11,972 bases of DNA from contig JAIESJ010000048.1 of assembly GCA_019746155.1 (NCBI GenBank), positions 1 to 11,972 of the forward strand. The letters are read 5' to 3'. The translations under genes were made by a program, and so were the position numbers. How positions within the stretch are numbered: position 1 is the first letter of the stretch; each line of letters starts with the position of its first letter. The DNA is from Burkholderiales bacterium (GTDB lineage Bacteria > Pseudomonadota > Gammaproteobacteria > Burkholderiales > SG8-41). Positions 1-6,752 of the stretch are shown one piece after another. The notes under the pieces are model-generated. The model was not told where the DNA came from, made no database searches, and saw only the letters and a list, made by a program, of their open reading frames with translations.

Positions 1-108
1 TCTAGGGCGATCGTTCACGTTGTCATTCGGCGGTTGGTCTTCACGTACGTAAGTATCAGTATATACGGCGTTTGCGCGTCGCGGGCGCGGGGCGGCGCGG
101 CGCGCGGG

Positions 109-138
109 TTGACGCGTGCCGCAAAAGCCTTTTATCAT
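109..138 (+). promoter_or_regulatory. Candidate sigma-70 promoter for the enolase-superfamily gene
   Basis: A TTGACG hexamer at 109-114 is followed, after 18 bases, by TATCAT at 133-138. Both are close to the sigma-70 consensus, and the -10 lies in a locally AT-rich patch right after a very GC-rich stretch (about 65-110). Transcription would start near 145, leaving a leader of about 70 bases before the start codon at 216. Inferred from sequence match only. Confidence 0.5.
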
Positions 139-149
139 ACCAGTCATTA

Positions 150-168
150 CAATCATATATATGAATTG
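150..168. promoter_or_regulatory. Candidate operator: palindrome just downstream of the promoter
   Basis: The perfect palindrome CATATATATG (154-163) is flanked by CAAT (150-153) and ATTG (165-168), giving a nearly symmetric 19-base site. It sits about 5 bases after the predicted transcription start, where a repressor would block initiation or elongation. Enzyme plus Bug-receptor clusters are often controlled by GntR- or LysR-type regulators, but no regulator gene lies in the window, so the binding protein is unknown. Confidence 0.35.
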
Positions 169-215
169 TGCCAGCAGCGATGCCGCTGCGGACTGCCAAC
201 CAAACGGAGAAGAAC

Positions 216-1355
216 ATGAAAATCACCAAGGTCGAGACGTTCCAGGTCAGCGTGCCCAGCACGGGCGACTACAAGATGGCACGGGGCACGCACGACTCGC
301 TGCGCTCGTTCGTGGTCCGCATTCACACCGACGAGGGCATAGTCGGCGCCGGCGAGGCGCACCAGGGGGTTTCCGGTTATTCCCCGGAGACGACCGCCAC
401 CATGGATGCGGTCGTGTCGCAGGTCTATGGTCCACTGCTGGTCGGGCGCGAACTCGCCGCCGTCGAGCAGATTGCCGTGGACCTTGGCATAGCCCGCCGC
501 GGCAACCTCTTCGCGCGCTGTGCCGTGGAAATGGCGCTTTTCGACGCGCTGGGCCGCGCGCGCGGACAGTCGATCGTCGCCATGCTGGGCGGGCCCGTCC
601 GCACCCGGCTGGAACTCTCGGGCAGCATCGGTATCGACGAGCCCTCGGTGATGGCGGAGAAAGCCGCCACTATGGTTGCGGCGGGCTATCGCACTATCAA
701 GGTCAAGGTGGGTACCCCAGACATGGCAAAGGACCTCGAACGGGTGCGCGCGGTGCGCAAGGCTGTCGGCGATGCCGTGGCCATCCGCCTCGATGCGAAC
801 TCCGGCTTCTTGCCGGCCGATGCTTTGACCTTCATCAGGGGGCTGGCGGACCTCGCCATCGAGTATCTCGAACAGCCCGTGGCCGCCGAGCACTGGGACG
901 CAATGGCCAAGCTCACCCGTCTGGGTATCGTTCCCATTCTTGCCGATGAGAGCGTGCACACGCCGGAGGATGCTTATCGCTTGATCGCGGCCGGTGCTGC
1001 GGACGCCATCAAGATCAAGATCAGCAAGGTGGGTGGCTACATACCCGCCCGAAAAATCATCGATATCGCCGAGGCGGCGGGCATCAAGCTCGTTATCGGC
1101 CAAGGCATTTGCTCGAGCCTCGAAGCGGCTGCGGAGGCACACCTCGCCTGCGCATATCCGCATGTCTGTCCCGTTGCGGAAATGGTTGGCCCTACAAAAT
1201 TGAAGGGCGACCTGGTCGAACCGCCGCTGGATCTGGGCAGCGGCTACCTGGAACTGCCCGAGGGGCCCGGCTTGGGTGTCGAGTTGTCGGCCGGAGCGCT
1301 CAAGCAATATACGATTTGCCCGCAGGTAGCGCCGGCGGAGCGGGTCAAGGCATAA
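216..1355 (+). CDS. Mandelate racemase/muconate lactonizing enzyme family protein
   Basis: A 379-residue cytoplasmic enolase-superfamily enzyme, the usual length for the family. The barrel carries the expected residues: K162-x-K164 (IKVKVG), metal ligands D193 (RLDAN), E219 (YLEQP) and D244 (LADES), and K268 in KISKVGG as the opposing base. The pattern of a KxK motif plus a second lysine is that of the muconate-lactonizing (MLE) subgroup, which includes cycloisomerases, dipeptide epimerases and o-succinylbenzoate synthases. The C-terminus ends with the typical LPEGPGLGVEL. The start at 216 is preferred over an in-frame ATG at 168 because GGAGA at 206-210 lies 5 bases before it and the family N-terminus (MKITKVE) begins there. 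A Bug receptor gene follows on the same strand, suggesting action on an imported carboxylate. Fold and chemistry class are secure; the substrate cannot be read from the sequence. Confidence 0.93.
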   Translation: MKITKVETFQVSVPSTGDYKMARGTHDSLRSFVVRIHTDEGIVGAGEAHQGVSGYSPETTATMDAVVSQVYGPLLVGRELAAVEQIAVDLGIARRGNLFARCAVEMALFDALGRARGQSIVAMLGGPVRTRLELSGSIGIDEPSVMAEKAATMVAAGYRTIKVKVGTPDMAKDLERVRAVRKAVGDAVAIRLDANSGFLPADALTFIRGLADLAIEYLEQPVAAEHWDAMAKLTRLGIVPILADESVHTPEDAYRLIAAGAADAIKIKISKVGGYIPARKIIDIAEAAGIKLVIGQGICSSLEAAAEAHLACAYPHVCPVAEMVGPTKLKGDLVEPPLDLGSGYLELPEGPGLGVELSAGALKQYTICPQVAPAERVKA

Positions 1356-1410
1356 CCCGCGGCGGCGCCAAAAAAGCGACAGCACAAATGCCGGCTTTAG
1401 GCACGACGAG

Positions 1411-1434
1411 CCGCGGGCGTGACCTGGCCCGCGG
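1411..1434 (+). other. GC-rich stem-loop just before the receptor gene's ribosome binding site
   Basis: CCGCGGGC (1411-1418) and GCCCGCGG (1427-1434) form a perfect 8-bp stem with an 8-base loop, ending 9 bases before the AAGGAGG at 1444-1450. There is no T-run, so it is not a classic terminator. It could protect mRNA ends or modulate read-through between the two genes. A third copy of the arm (CCCGCGG, 1356-1362) directly follows the upstream stop codon and could pair instead with 1411-1417. Confidence 0.5.
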
Positions 1435-1457
1435 ACCATCTAGAAGGAGGAGGTCCA

Positions 1458-2429
1458 ATGCAAAATCGGCGGCTTGGTGCAACGATTCTTTTCGCGATCG
1501 TCAGTTTCTTCCTGCAAGCTGCGGCGTGGGCGTACCCCGCCCGCCCGGTCCGGCTGGTCGCGCTCAACCCGCCGGGCGGCGTGAGCGATACCATCGCGCG
1601 CGCCATCGGCGAGAGATTGGCGGAGCGGTGGGGCCAGGGTGTCGTCGTCGACAATCGCGTCGGCGCGAGCGGCATCATTGGCTCGGAGATCGTCGCTAGG
1701 GCGCAGCCCGACGGCCATACGCTGCTCCTCGGGTTCATCGGCAACCTCGCGATCAATCCCGGCCTCTACAAGAAATTGCCTTACGACCCCATCGAGGATT
1801 TTGCGCCCATCAGCCTGGCGGGCCGCTCGCCGATGGTGGTGGTGGTCAACCCGTCGCTGCCGGCAAGGTCGATCAAGGAACTCATCGCGCTCGCCAGAGC
1901 GCAGCCGGGCAAGATCGCCTACTCCTCCTCCGGCAGCGGCAACGGCAACCATCTCGCGACCGAGCTTTTCGCCACGATGGCGGGCATCAAACTGCTGCAC
2001 GTGCCGTACAAGGGCGGGCCGCCGGCGCTGACCGCGACCATTCAGGGCGAGACGGCGATGATGTTTGCAAATTCGACTTTCGCGGTGGCGCAGGTGAAGA
2101 CAAACCGTGTGCGCGCGATCGCGGTTACGACCGACAAGCGACTTGAACTGTTGCCCGATGTACCCACGGTGGCGGAATCCGGCCTGCCGGACTTCGTGGT
2201 CACGACGTGGTTCGGCGTACTCGCGCCCGCGGGCACGCCAAAGGCGCTCATCGCCCGGATCAATGCCGACATCGTCGAGGCGCTGGGCAGCGCTGGAGTC
2301 AGGCAGAAACTCGACCGCGCGGGACTGATCGCGTCGCCCTCCACGCCGGAGGAATTCGGCGCACTCATCAAATCCGAGATAGTGCGCTGGGGCAAGGTGA
2401 TCCGGGACACCGGCGCGAAGGCAGACTAA
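1458..2429 (+). CDS. Tripartite tricarboxylate transporter substrate-binding protein (Bug/TctC family)
   Basis: A 323-residue periplasmic solute receptor of normal length. The N-terminus (MQNRRLGATILFAIVSFFLQ, then AAAWA) is a Sec signal peptide with likely cleavage after A25. The mature protein shows the family landmarks: YPARPVRLV at its start, PPGG at 38-41 with D44, VVVDNR at 62-67, PDGHTLL at 84-90, SGSGNGNHLATEL around 158-170 and HVPYKGGPPALT near 181-192. These form the two-lobed carboxylate-binding fold. The start is fixed by a textbook AAGGAGG at 1444-1450. It lies 102 bases after the enolase-family gene on the same strand and is followed by a strong terminator, so the two probably form one unit. 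No membrane subunits (TctA/TctB) are nearby, as is common for the many orphan Bug genes of Burkholderiales. The ligand is unknown. Confidence 0.94.
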   Translation: MQNRRLGATILFAIVSFFLQAAAWAYPARPVRLVALNPPGGVSDTIARAIGERLAERWGQGVVVDNRVGASGIIGSEIVARAQPDGHTLLLGFIGNLAINPGLYKKLPYDPIEDFAPISLAGRSPMVVVVNPSLPARSIKELIALARAQPGKIAYSSSGSGNGNHLATELFATMAGIKLLHVPYKGGPPALTATIQGETAMMFANSTFAVAQVKTNRVRAIAVTTDKRLELLPDVPTVAESGLPDFVVTTWFGVLAPAGTPKALIARINADIVEALGSAGVRQKLDRAGLIASPSTPEEFGALIKSEIVRWGKVIRDTGAKAD

Positions 2430-2453
2430 CTGCGCGCTTGACCGCAAACGGGA

Positions 2454-2484
2454 AGCCCCTGGCCAGATTGCCGGGGGCTTTTTA
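2454..2484 (+). terminator. Rho-independent terminator after the Bug receptor gene
   Basis: A 10-bp stem (2454-2463 with 2470-2479, one G-T wobble) encloses a 6-base loop and is followed by TTTTT (2479-2483). It lies 25 bases after the receptor stop codon. The opposite strand has no T-run, so it should act rightward only and not terminate the converging copper operon. Confidence 0.88.
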
Positions 2485-2542
2485 TTGGATCCCGGCATAG
2501 AGGAAGGCGGCCGCGCCATCGAACCATAGGCCCTGATAACTG

Positions 2543-3055
2543 TTACTCCACCGTGATTTTCCCCGCCATGCCAGCTTCCAAGTGGCCTGGAATGAGGCAG
2601 GCGAAATCCACCTCACCGGCCTTGCTGAACTGCCATACGATGCCGCCACGCTGTCCCGGCGCGAGCATAATCGTGTTGGGTTCTGAGTGCTTCACGTCGG
2701 GCATCTTGCGCATCATCTCGGCATGCTCCTTGAGTTCCTCCATGGTTCCAATGACCATCTCATGAGGCACCTTGCCAGCGTTCTTGATGAAAAAGCGGAT
2801 GGTTTCGCCTGCCTTGACCGAAATCTGGCTCGGCGTAAACCGCATGGTGTCATCCATGGAAATGGCAATGGTACGGTTGACCTTGGATGGATCGCCCGCT
2901 TTGCCCGCTGCCGAGTCATGAGCCTCCTTATGCATGCCCGCCATGTTTTTATGCATGTTGGTCATGTCGTTCCCGTGCCCACCTGAGTGATCTCCGGCAG
3001 CAAGGGCCAAGGCTGGCAAGGCGCTCAACAATACTATGGACAGTGATTTGTTCAT
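2543..3055 (-). CDS. Met/His-rich periplasmic cupredoxin (CopI-like copper tolerance protein)
   Basis: A 170-residue exported single-domain cupredoxin. A signal peptide (MNKSLSIVLLSALPALALAA) ends about residue 19-20. A Met/His-rich linker follows (H23, H27, M31, M34, H35, M38, M41, H42, H46), likely a weak copper-binding tail. The cupredoxin domain runs from about 60 to 170, with the type 1 copper ligands H98 (VPHEM), C153 (DFAC), H158 (PGH) and M163 (GMAG). The start at 3055 is chosen over upstream in-frame starts because the signal peptide begins there and an AAAGAGGT ribosome site (complement of 3061-3068) precedes it. It is the last gene of the copA-copB operon, 79 bases after copB. It resembles proteins annotated as plastocyanin/azurin-family or CopI, which protect against copper in the periplasm. 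The type 1 site is clear; the exact role is inferred from context. No terminator is visible behind it. Confidence 0.9.
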   Translation of the reverse strand: MNKSLSIVLLSALPALALAAGDHSGGHGNDMTNMHKNMAGMHKEAHDSAAGKAGDPSKVNRTIAISMDDTMRFTPSQISVKAGETIRFFIKNAGKVPHEMVIGTMEELKEHAEMMRKMPDVKHSEPNTIMLAPGQRGGIVWQFSKAGEVDFACLIPGHLEAGMAGKITVE

Positions 3056-3134
3056 GTAAGACCTCTTTGATTTAGTGGAAAAATTAGTGAGTTGACCATT
3101 TTTTGAAACGGCCTGTGATCGAGTTAGGCAGTCG

Positions 3135-4076
3135 TCAAAACCAGATGCGCACACCGGCGACCCAGAGGGTCTTTCCTGTCGGCTCGCCTGCTGCGCGAAC
3201 CAAGTCCGCTGTTTTTCCAAACCTGCTGCTCCGTTCGACACCGAAATACGGAGCGAACTGACGGTTGATTTCGTACCGCAAGCGCAAGCCTACCGCGCCG
3301 CTTGAAAGCCCGCTGCCGATATTCCGCGTCTCATCATTCTTTCCGTAAAGATTCAATTCAACGCGCGGTTGGAGAATCAGCTTCTGCGTCAGCAGAAGCT
3401 CATATTCCGCTGCCAGGCGCAGCGCCGTCCTGCGGTTGTTGCCCACGTAGGCCGCTGCATCCACGTTGAACCAATAGGGGGCAATTCCCTGGACACCCAT
3501 GGCCAGCCAGCCCCGATCAGGTCCGGTGCCGCTGTCGTAGCGCACTCCCAATTGGGTATCCCAGAAAGGGGCAATAGCGTGCCCCCACAACAGTTCCGTG
3601 CGGGCCTCCTGAAGCTTGCCCTTGGCCACGTCTCCTTCCGCCTTGATCACCAGCCGGTCGTAGTCGCGCCCAAACCAAGCTTGAGCATCATAAACCGTGG
3701 CGTTACCGTCGCGGCTGTAGGCCCGTTCGAGGCGATCGAACAGCACCGAGCCGAAATTGTGTTCATCGCTCAGCCTGAGTTGCCGCGTTCCGGGCAAGGC
3801 ATAAGGGCCCTTATCGAGGGTGTAGCCACCGGAATAGGCATGTGGATCACGAGCGTCGGCAGGAGCTGAGCCGCCCTGCGTTTTCATGTTCCCGTGGTCC
3901 ATGCCCTGCATCGAGTCCCCGCCGTCTTTCTTGACCGCCGGTGTTGATATCTTATCGCCTTGCTGATGCTGGGCATGGTCATTGGCGATAGCCGATCCGT
4001 CCTGTGTCTGCGCCCATACCGGTGCCATGCTGAAAATCGCCATGACCAGAACCAGCCGGCTTATTCGTGTATTCAT
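3135..4076 (-). CDS. copB: Copper resistance outer-membrane protein CopB
   Basis: A 313-residue CopB/PcoB family protein. A signal peptide (about residues 1-22, ending PVWA) is followed by a His/Met-rich, disordered metal-binding stretch (DHAQHQQ near 33-39 and MQGMDHGNM at 56-64). From about residue 100 the sequence is the conserved CopB barrel domain (DEHNFGSVLFDRLE, WFGRDYDRLVIKAEGD, ELLWGHAIAPFWDTQLGVRYD, GIAPYWFNVDAAAYVG, LRYEI). It ends in aromatic residues (VRIWF), as expected of an outer-membrane beta-barrel inserted by the Bam machinery. An AGGAA sequence lies about 8 bases before the start codon. It begins 29 bases after the copA stop, so the two are co-transcribed. CopB works with CopA in sequestering or oxidising copper outside the cytoplasm; the molecular mechanism is not settled for the family. 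Confidence 0.95.
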   Translation of the reverse strand: MNTRISRLVLVMAIFSMAPVWAQTQDGSAIANDHAQHQQGDKISTPAVKKDGGDSMQGMDHGNMKTQGGSAPADARDPHAYSGGYTLDKGPYALPGTRQLRLSDEHNFGSVLFDRLERAYSRDGNATVYDAQAWFGRDYDRLVIKAEGDVAKGKLQEARTELLWGHAIAPFWDTQLGVRYDSGTGPDRGWLAMGVQGIAPYWFNVDAAAYVGNNRRTALRLAAEYELLLTQKLILQPRVELNLYGKNDETRNIGSGLSSGAVGLRLRYEINRQFAPYFGVERSSRFGKTADLVRAAGEPTGKTLWVAGVRIWF

Positions 4077-4105
4077 GCTTTTTTTCCTATTGTTAAGTCC
4101 ATGTC

Positions 4106-5938
4106 TTAAGCCACTACGACTTCACGGAACATGCCTGCATCCATATGGAACAGCAGGTGGCAGTGCCAGGCCCAGCGGCCCAGTGCGTCGGCTGTAACAA
4201 GGAAACTGATGCGCTGCGCCGGTTGCACAGGCAGCGTATGGCGGCGGGCCTGGAAACGCCCGTCAGGGCTTTCCAGTTCGCTCCACATGCCATGCAAGTG
4301 CATGGGATGGGTCATCATGGTGTCGTTGTGGAGAATGACGCGCACTCGCTCGCCATAACGAAAATGCACCGGCGTGGATTTGCCGAATTCGAGGCCATCG
4401 AATGACCAGGTGTAACGCTCCATGTTGCCCGTAAGGTGCAACTCAACCTCCCGTTCCGCGCCACGCGGATCAAGCGGCCCACCCATGGTGCGCAAATCAG
4501 CCAGCGTGAGGACGCGGCGGCCATTGTCGCGCAGACCGACGCCCGGATCGTCCAGGTTGGCGCGCGCCATGTCTACGCGCTGGTCGGTGCTGGGCCCATA
4601 TTCGGTGCGGGCGTGGCGGGCCCGACTGCTGGGCACTGCGAGAGAATTGTCGGCCGCCATGCCGGGCATGGCGTGCTGGCTGTGCTCCATCGCCATGCCG
4701 CCATGGTTCATGCCTTGCGTGCCGCCTTGCTGCGCCATGCCCGCCGATCCGCCGTGATTCATGCCGGCCATGCTTGCTCCGCCCATGGCGCCCATCATGT
4801 CGGTCATCGACAGCCATTCAGGTTTGTCCAGCGCCGGCACGGGAGCGGCCAGCCCGGCGCGGGTCGCCAGTGTGCCTCTGGCATAACCGGTACGGTCCAT
4901 GGACTGGGCAAAGACCGTATAAGCGTCATCCCTGGGCTCGACCAGGACATCGTAAGTCTCACCCGAGCCAAAGCGGAATTCATCCACCGTGACGGGCTCG
5001 ACATCCACGCCATCCACCTGCACTACCGTCAGCTTCAGTCCAGGAATGCGAACGTCATAGAAGGTATTGCTCGATCCGTTGATAAAGCGCAATCGCACCC
5101 GCTCGCCCGCGCGGAACAAACCGGTCCAATTGCCTGAGGGCGTCGTCCCGTTCATCAGGAACGTCATCGTGCTTGCCGACAAGTCCGCCAAGTCGGTGGG
5201 ATTCATGCGCATCTCGTTCCACATCTTGCGTTTGTCGAGCGCGGCCTTGAGGCCGTCGCGCGACACATCCCGGAAGAAATCCGGGGCAGTCAGCCGGTTG
5301 TAGTTGTAATAGTCGCTTTCAACCTTCAGTTTGGAGAAGACACGCATGGGGTTTTCATCGGTCCAGTCCGAGAGAAGGACCACATGATCGCGATCCGCCC
5401 TGATGGAGTCACCACCGGCCGGTTCGATGATGATGGCGCCGTACATGCCGGTCAACTCCTGAAACCCGGAATGCGAGTGATACCAGTAGGTGCCGCTTTG
5501 CTCGATCTTGAAGCGGTAGGTGAAGGTTTCCCCCGGCGGAATCCCCGCGAAGCTGATGCCAGGTACGCCGTCCATCTGGTACGGGAGAATAATGCCGTGC
5601 CAGTGAATCGAGGTCGACTCACGCAGTTTATTGGTGACACGTATTGTGATTGTATCGCCTTCACGCCAGCGCAGTGTCGGCGCGGGGATCGATCCATTGA
5701 TGGAAGTCGCCATCCTCGGATTGCCGGTGAAATTCACAGGCGATTCAGCAACCACCAGATTAAACTCGGTTCCGCGAAGAACGGGAACGCTGCCGCTAGC
5801 CCCGTCGGAATTCTGCGTCCGCCCCGGCATCGGCCATGTTGACATTCCGAGCAACACTCCCCCGGCAGCCAGTCCTTGCACAAATCGCCGGCGCGGCTGG
5901 TTTGGAACCGAGAGAGAAAAAGGTGAATGACGTTTCAT
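4106..5938 (-). CDS. copA: Copper resistance multicopper oxidase CopA (PcoA type)
   Basis: A 610-residue periplasmic multicopper oxidase of the CopA/PcoA family, close to the usual size. The twin-arginine signal PRRRFVQG (15-22) and hydrophobic stretch show Tat export of the folded, copper-loaded enzyme. All copper motifs are present: HWHG at 112-115, HSH at 154-156, HPMHLHG at 544-550 and HCHLLFHM at 592-599, with C593 for the type 1 copper and M603 in the axial position. A Met-rich insert (about 378-427, many MxGM and MNHGG motifs) probably binds Cu(I). The expected role is oxidation of Cu(I) to less toxic Cu(II). An in-frame ATG exists at 5974, but the start at 5938 is preferred: GGAGG lies about 10 bases upstream of it and the Tat N-region begins there. 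It is the first gene of a leftward operon with copB and a cupredoxin. No copC, copD, copRS or efflux ATPase is in the window. Confidence 0.96.
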   Translation of the reverse strand: MKRHSPFSLSVPNQPRRRFVQGLAAGGVLLGMSTWPMPGRTQNSDGASGSVPVLRGTEFNLVVAESPVNFTGNPRMATSINGSIPAPTLRWREGDTITIRVTNKLRESTSIHWHGIILPYQMDGVPGISFAGIPPGETFTYRFKIEQSGTYWYHSHSGFQELTGMYGAIIIEPAGGDSIRADRDHVVLLSDWTDENPMRVFSKLKVESDYYNYNRLTAPDFFRDVSRDGLKAALDKRKMWNEMRMNPTDLADLSASTMTFLMNGTTPSGNWTGLFRAGERVRLRFINGSSNTFYDVRIPGLKLTVVQVDGVDVEPVTVDEFRFGSGETYDVLVEPRDDAYTVFAQSMDRTGYARGTLATRAGLAAPVPALDKPEWLSMTDMMGAMGGASMAGMNHGGSAGMAQQGGTQGMNHGGMAMEHSQHAMPGMAADNSLAVPSSRARHARTEYGPSTDQRVDMARANLDDPGVGLRDNGRRVLTLADLRTMGGPLDPRGAEREVELHLTGNMERYTWSFDGLEFGKSTPVHFRYGERVRVILHNDTMMTHPMHLHGMWSELESPDGRFQARRHTLPVQPAQRISFLVTADALGRWAWHCHLLFHMDAGMFREVVVA

Positions 5939-6040
5939 GAATGGAAATCCTCCAGTTAAAAAAACAGGCGCCATAGGCTCGGGCGGAGGTTTTCCACCAT
6001 CACGCTTTGCTTCGACGCCGCATGATTCACAGGTTAACGG

Positions 6041-6092
6041 CTTATCGCTGTCCAGGACATGACGGGAGCATTACATAAACGTAATATATTAC
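6041..6092 (-). promoter_or_regulatory. Candidate copper-responsive promoter and operator of copA
   Basis: ATTAC (6070-6074), GTAAT (6081-6085) and ATTAC (6088-6092) form alternating half-sites. The first two make a perfect inverted repeat with centres 11 bp apart; the last two lie in the perfect palindrome GTAATATATTAC (6081-6092). Reading leftward toward copA, a GATAAG -10-like box is the complement of 6041-6046. A -35 with 17-bp spacing (complement of 6064-6069, GCTCCC) is poor and directly abuts the repeat. This geometry fits an activator-dependent promoter bound by an OmpR/PhoB-type regulator such as CopR or CusR. The leader to copA would be about 95 bases. Confidence 0.45.
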
Positions 6093-6189
6093 TCAGCAGT
6101 CGCCAATATAAGCGGGAGGATCAGTTCTTGACCTTACACTTCGTAAACCGAACTCCCAAGTGCAACTGAAGGAGGCGGGCAGGCTGAGA

Positions 6190-6229
6190 TACGGAGCCGT
6201 CAGGCTCAGACCCTGACTCTCCTCCCGTA
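6190..6229. repeat. Imperfect inverted repeat (possible RNA hairpin)
   Basis: The arms TACGG (6190-6194) and CCGTA (6225-6229) close a hairpin whose core is GTCAGG (6199-6204) paired with CCTGAC (6212-6217) around a 7-base loop, with AG/CT pairing between them. A competing pairing of CTGAG (6184-6188) with CTCAG (6205-6209) is possible. No T-run follows. It may be a fragment of a structured RNA or a transcriptional relic. Confidence 0.4.
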
Positions 6230-6331
6230 GCCCAGTCCGTGCCCAGCAATTCCAGTTCGAACTCGCGGAGCTAGCGGCGGCACCCGCGACCGGTGGTTGG
6301 AAACCATAGAGCAATAAACGTCTCCGGCAAT

Positions 6332-6363
6332 AAAAAAAGCCGGGCTGCACGCCCGGCTTTTTT
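6332..6363 (-). terminator. Strong, symmetric rho-independent terminator of the cold-shock gene
   Basis: GCCGGGC (6339-6345) pairs perfectly with GCCCGGC (6351-6357) around a TGCAC loop. The stem is flanked by A7 on the left (6332-6338) and T6 on the right (6358-6363), so it should terminate in both directions. It begins 18 bases after the csp stop codon in the leftward direction and would also stop any rightward transcript from the copA upstream region. Confidence 0.92.
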
Positions 6364-6381
6364 GCTGACCCAGACTCGCGA

Positions 6382-6588
6382 TTAAGCAGCCTGGATGTTG
6401 CTTGCCTGCTTCTTGCCTTTGTTGCCTTCGGTGATTTCGAAGGAGACTTTCTGGCCTTCCGCCAGGCTCTTGAAGCCCGCCATGTTGATTGCAGAGAAGT
6501 GAGCGAAGAGATCTTCGCCGCCTGCGTCCGGGGTAATGAAACCAAAACCCTTCGCGTCGTTGAACCATTTAACTGTACCAGTTGCCAT
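6382..6588 (-). CDS. cspA: Cold-shock protein, CspA family
   Basis: A 68-residue single cold-shock domain, the normal size. It has the RNA-binding motifs KGFGFI (13-18, RNP1) and DLFAHF (26-31, RNP2), the canonical start MATGTVKWFN and the end KGKKQASNIQAA. These proteins bind single-stranded RNA and DNA and act as RNA chaperones, relieving secondary structure during cold or growth transitions. The start at 6588 has an AAGGAA ribosome site ten or so bases upstream (within the complement of 6599-6604). The gene stands alone with its own promoter about 140 bases upstream and its own terminator. Betaproteobacteria carry several paralogues, so the symbol denotes the family and does not assert orthology to Escherichia coli cspA. 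Confidence 0.96.
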   Translation of the reverse strand: MATGTVKWFNDAKGFGFITPDAGGEDLFAHFSAINMAGFKSLAEGQKVSFEITEGNKGKKQASNIQAA

Positions 6589-6735
6589 TTTGCACGTTCC
6601 TTAAAGATTGAATTGAGAATAACGGGACTGACCCGACCAATGTTTAAATCTCAAAGCTCCCAAAGGACGAACATCCAACAACAACTGAAAATCCAGACCT
6701 CAAGCACTTGGAAACCAAACACTGAGCCCATTATA
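6589..6735 (-). promoter_or_regulatory. Promoter and long 5' leader of the cold-shock gene
   Basis: The complement of 6730-6735 reads TATAAT, a perfect -10 box for leftward transcription. The -35 region is weak. The start site would be near 6723, leaving an untranslated leader of about 135 bases before the ATG at 6588. Long leaders of similar length in csp genes fold differently with temperature and control translation. I see the -10 and the length; the thermosensor role is inference. Confidence 0.6.
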
Positions 6736-6752
6736 CAGGTTTTGGCGTATCT

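Larger units (their letters stand above)
5939..6331. other. Long gene-free interval between copA and the csp terminator
   Basis: About 390 bases with no convincing coding sequence on either strand. The left part is the copA leader and candidate operator region (6041-6092). The right part holds an imperfect hairpin at 6190-6229 and otherwise nothing I recognise. Open frames crossing the right part read backward from the csp gene and have no family features. Confidence 0.6.

Noticed and set aside
153..1439. Long minus-strand open frame (over 400 codons) opposite the enolase-family gene
   Set aside because: The plus-strand frame has a full set of family active-site residues; the antisense frame has no family features and arises from GC-rich codon bias.
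1440..2519. Minus-strand open frame opposite the first Bug gene
   Set aside because: Shadow of an intact receptor gene with signal peptide and ribosome site; the antisense product shows histidine/arginine-rich noise.
5939..5974. Longer copA start at 5974
   Set aside because: It would put 12 extra residues before the Tat signal, and the GGAGG at about 5949-5953 lies inside that extension, correctly placed for the start at 5938.
6150..6240. TPP-riboswitch-like words (GGCTGAGA, ACCCTGA, CGTAG) in order on the plus strand
   Set aside because: The conserved GGGGUGC element and the GGnUAAUnCC arm are missing, the alignment needs large gaps, and no thiamine gene lies downstream. A covariance-model search would settle it.
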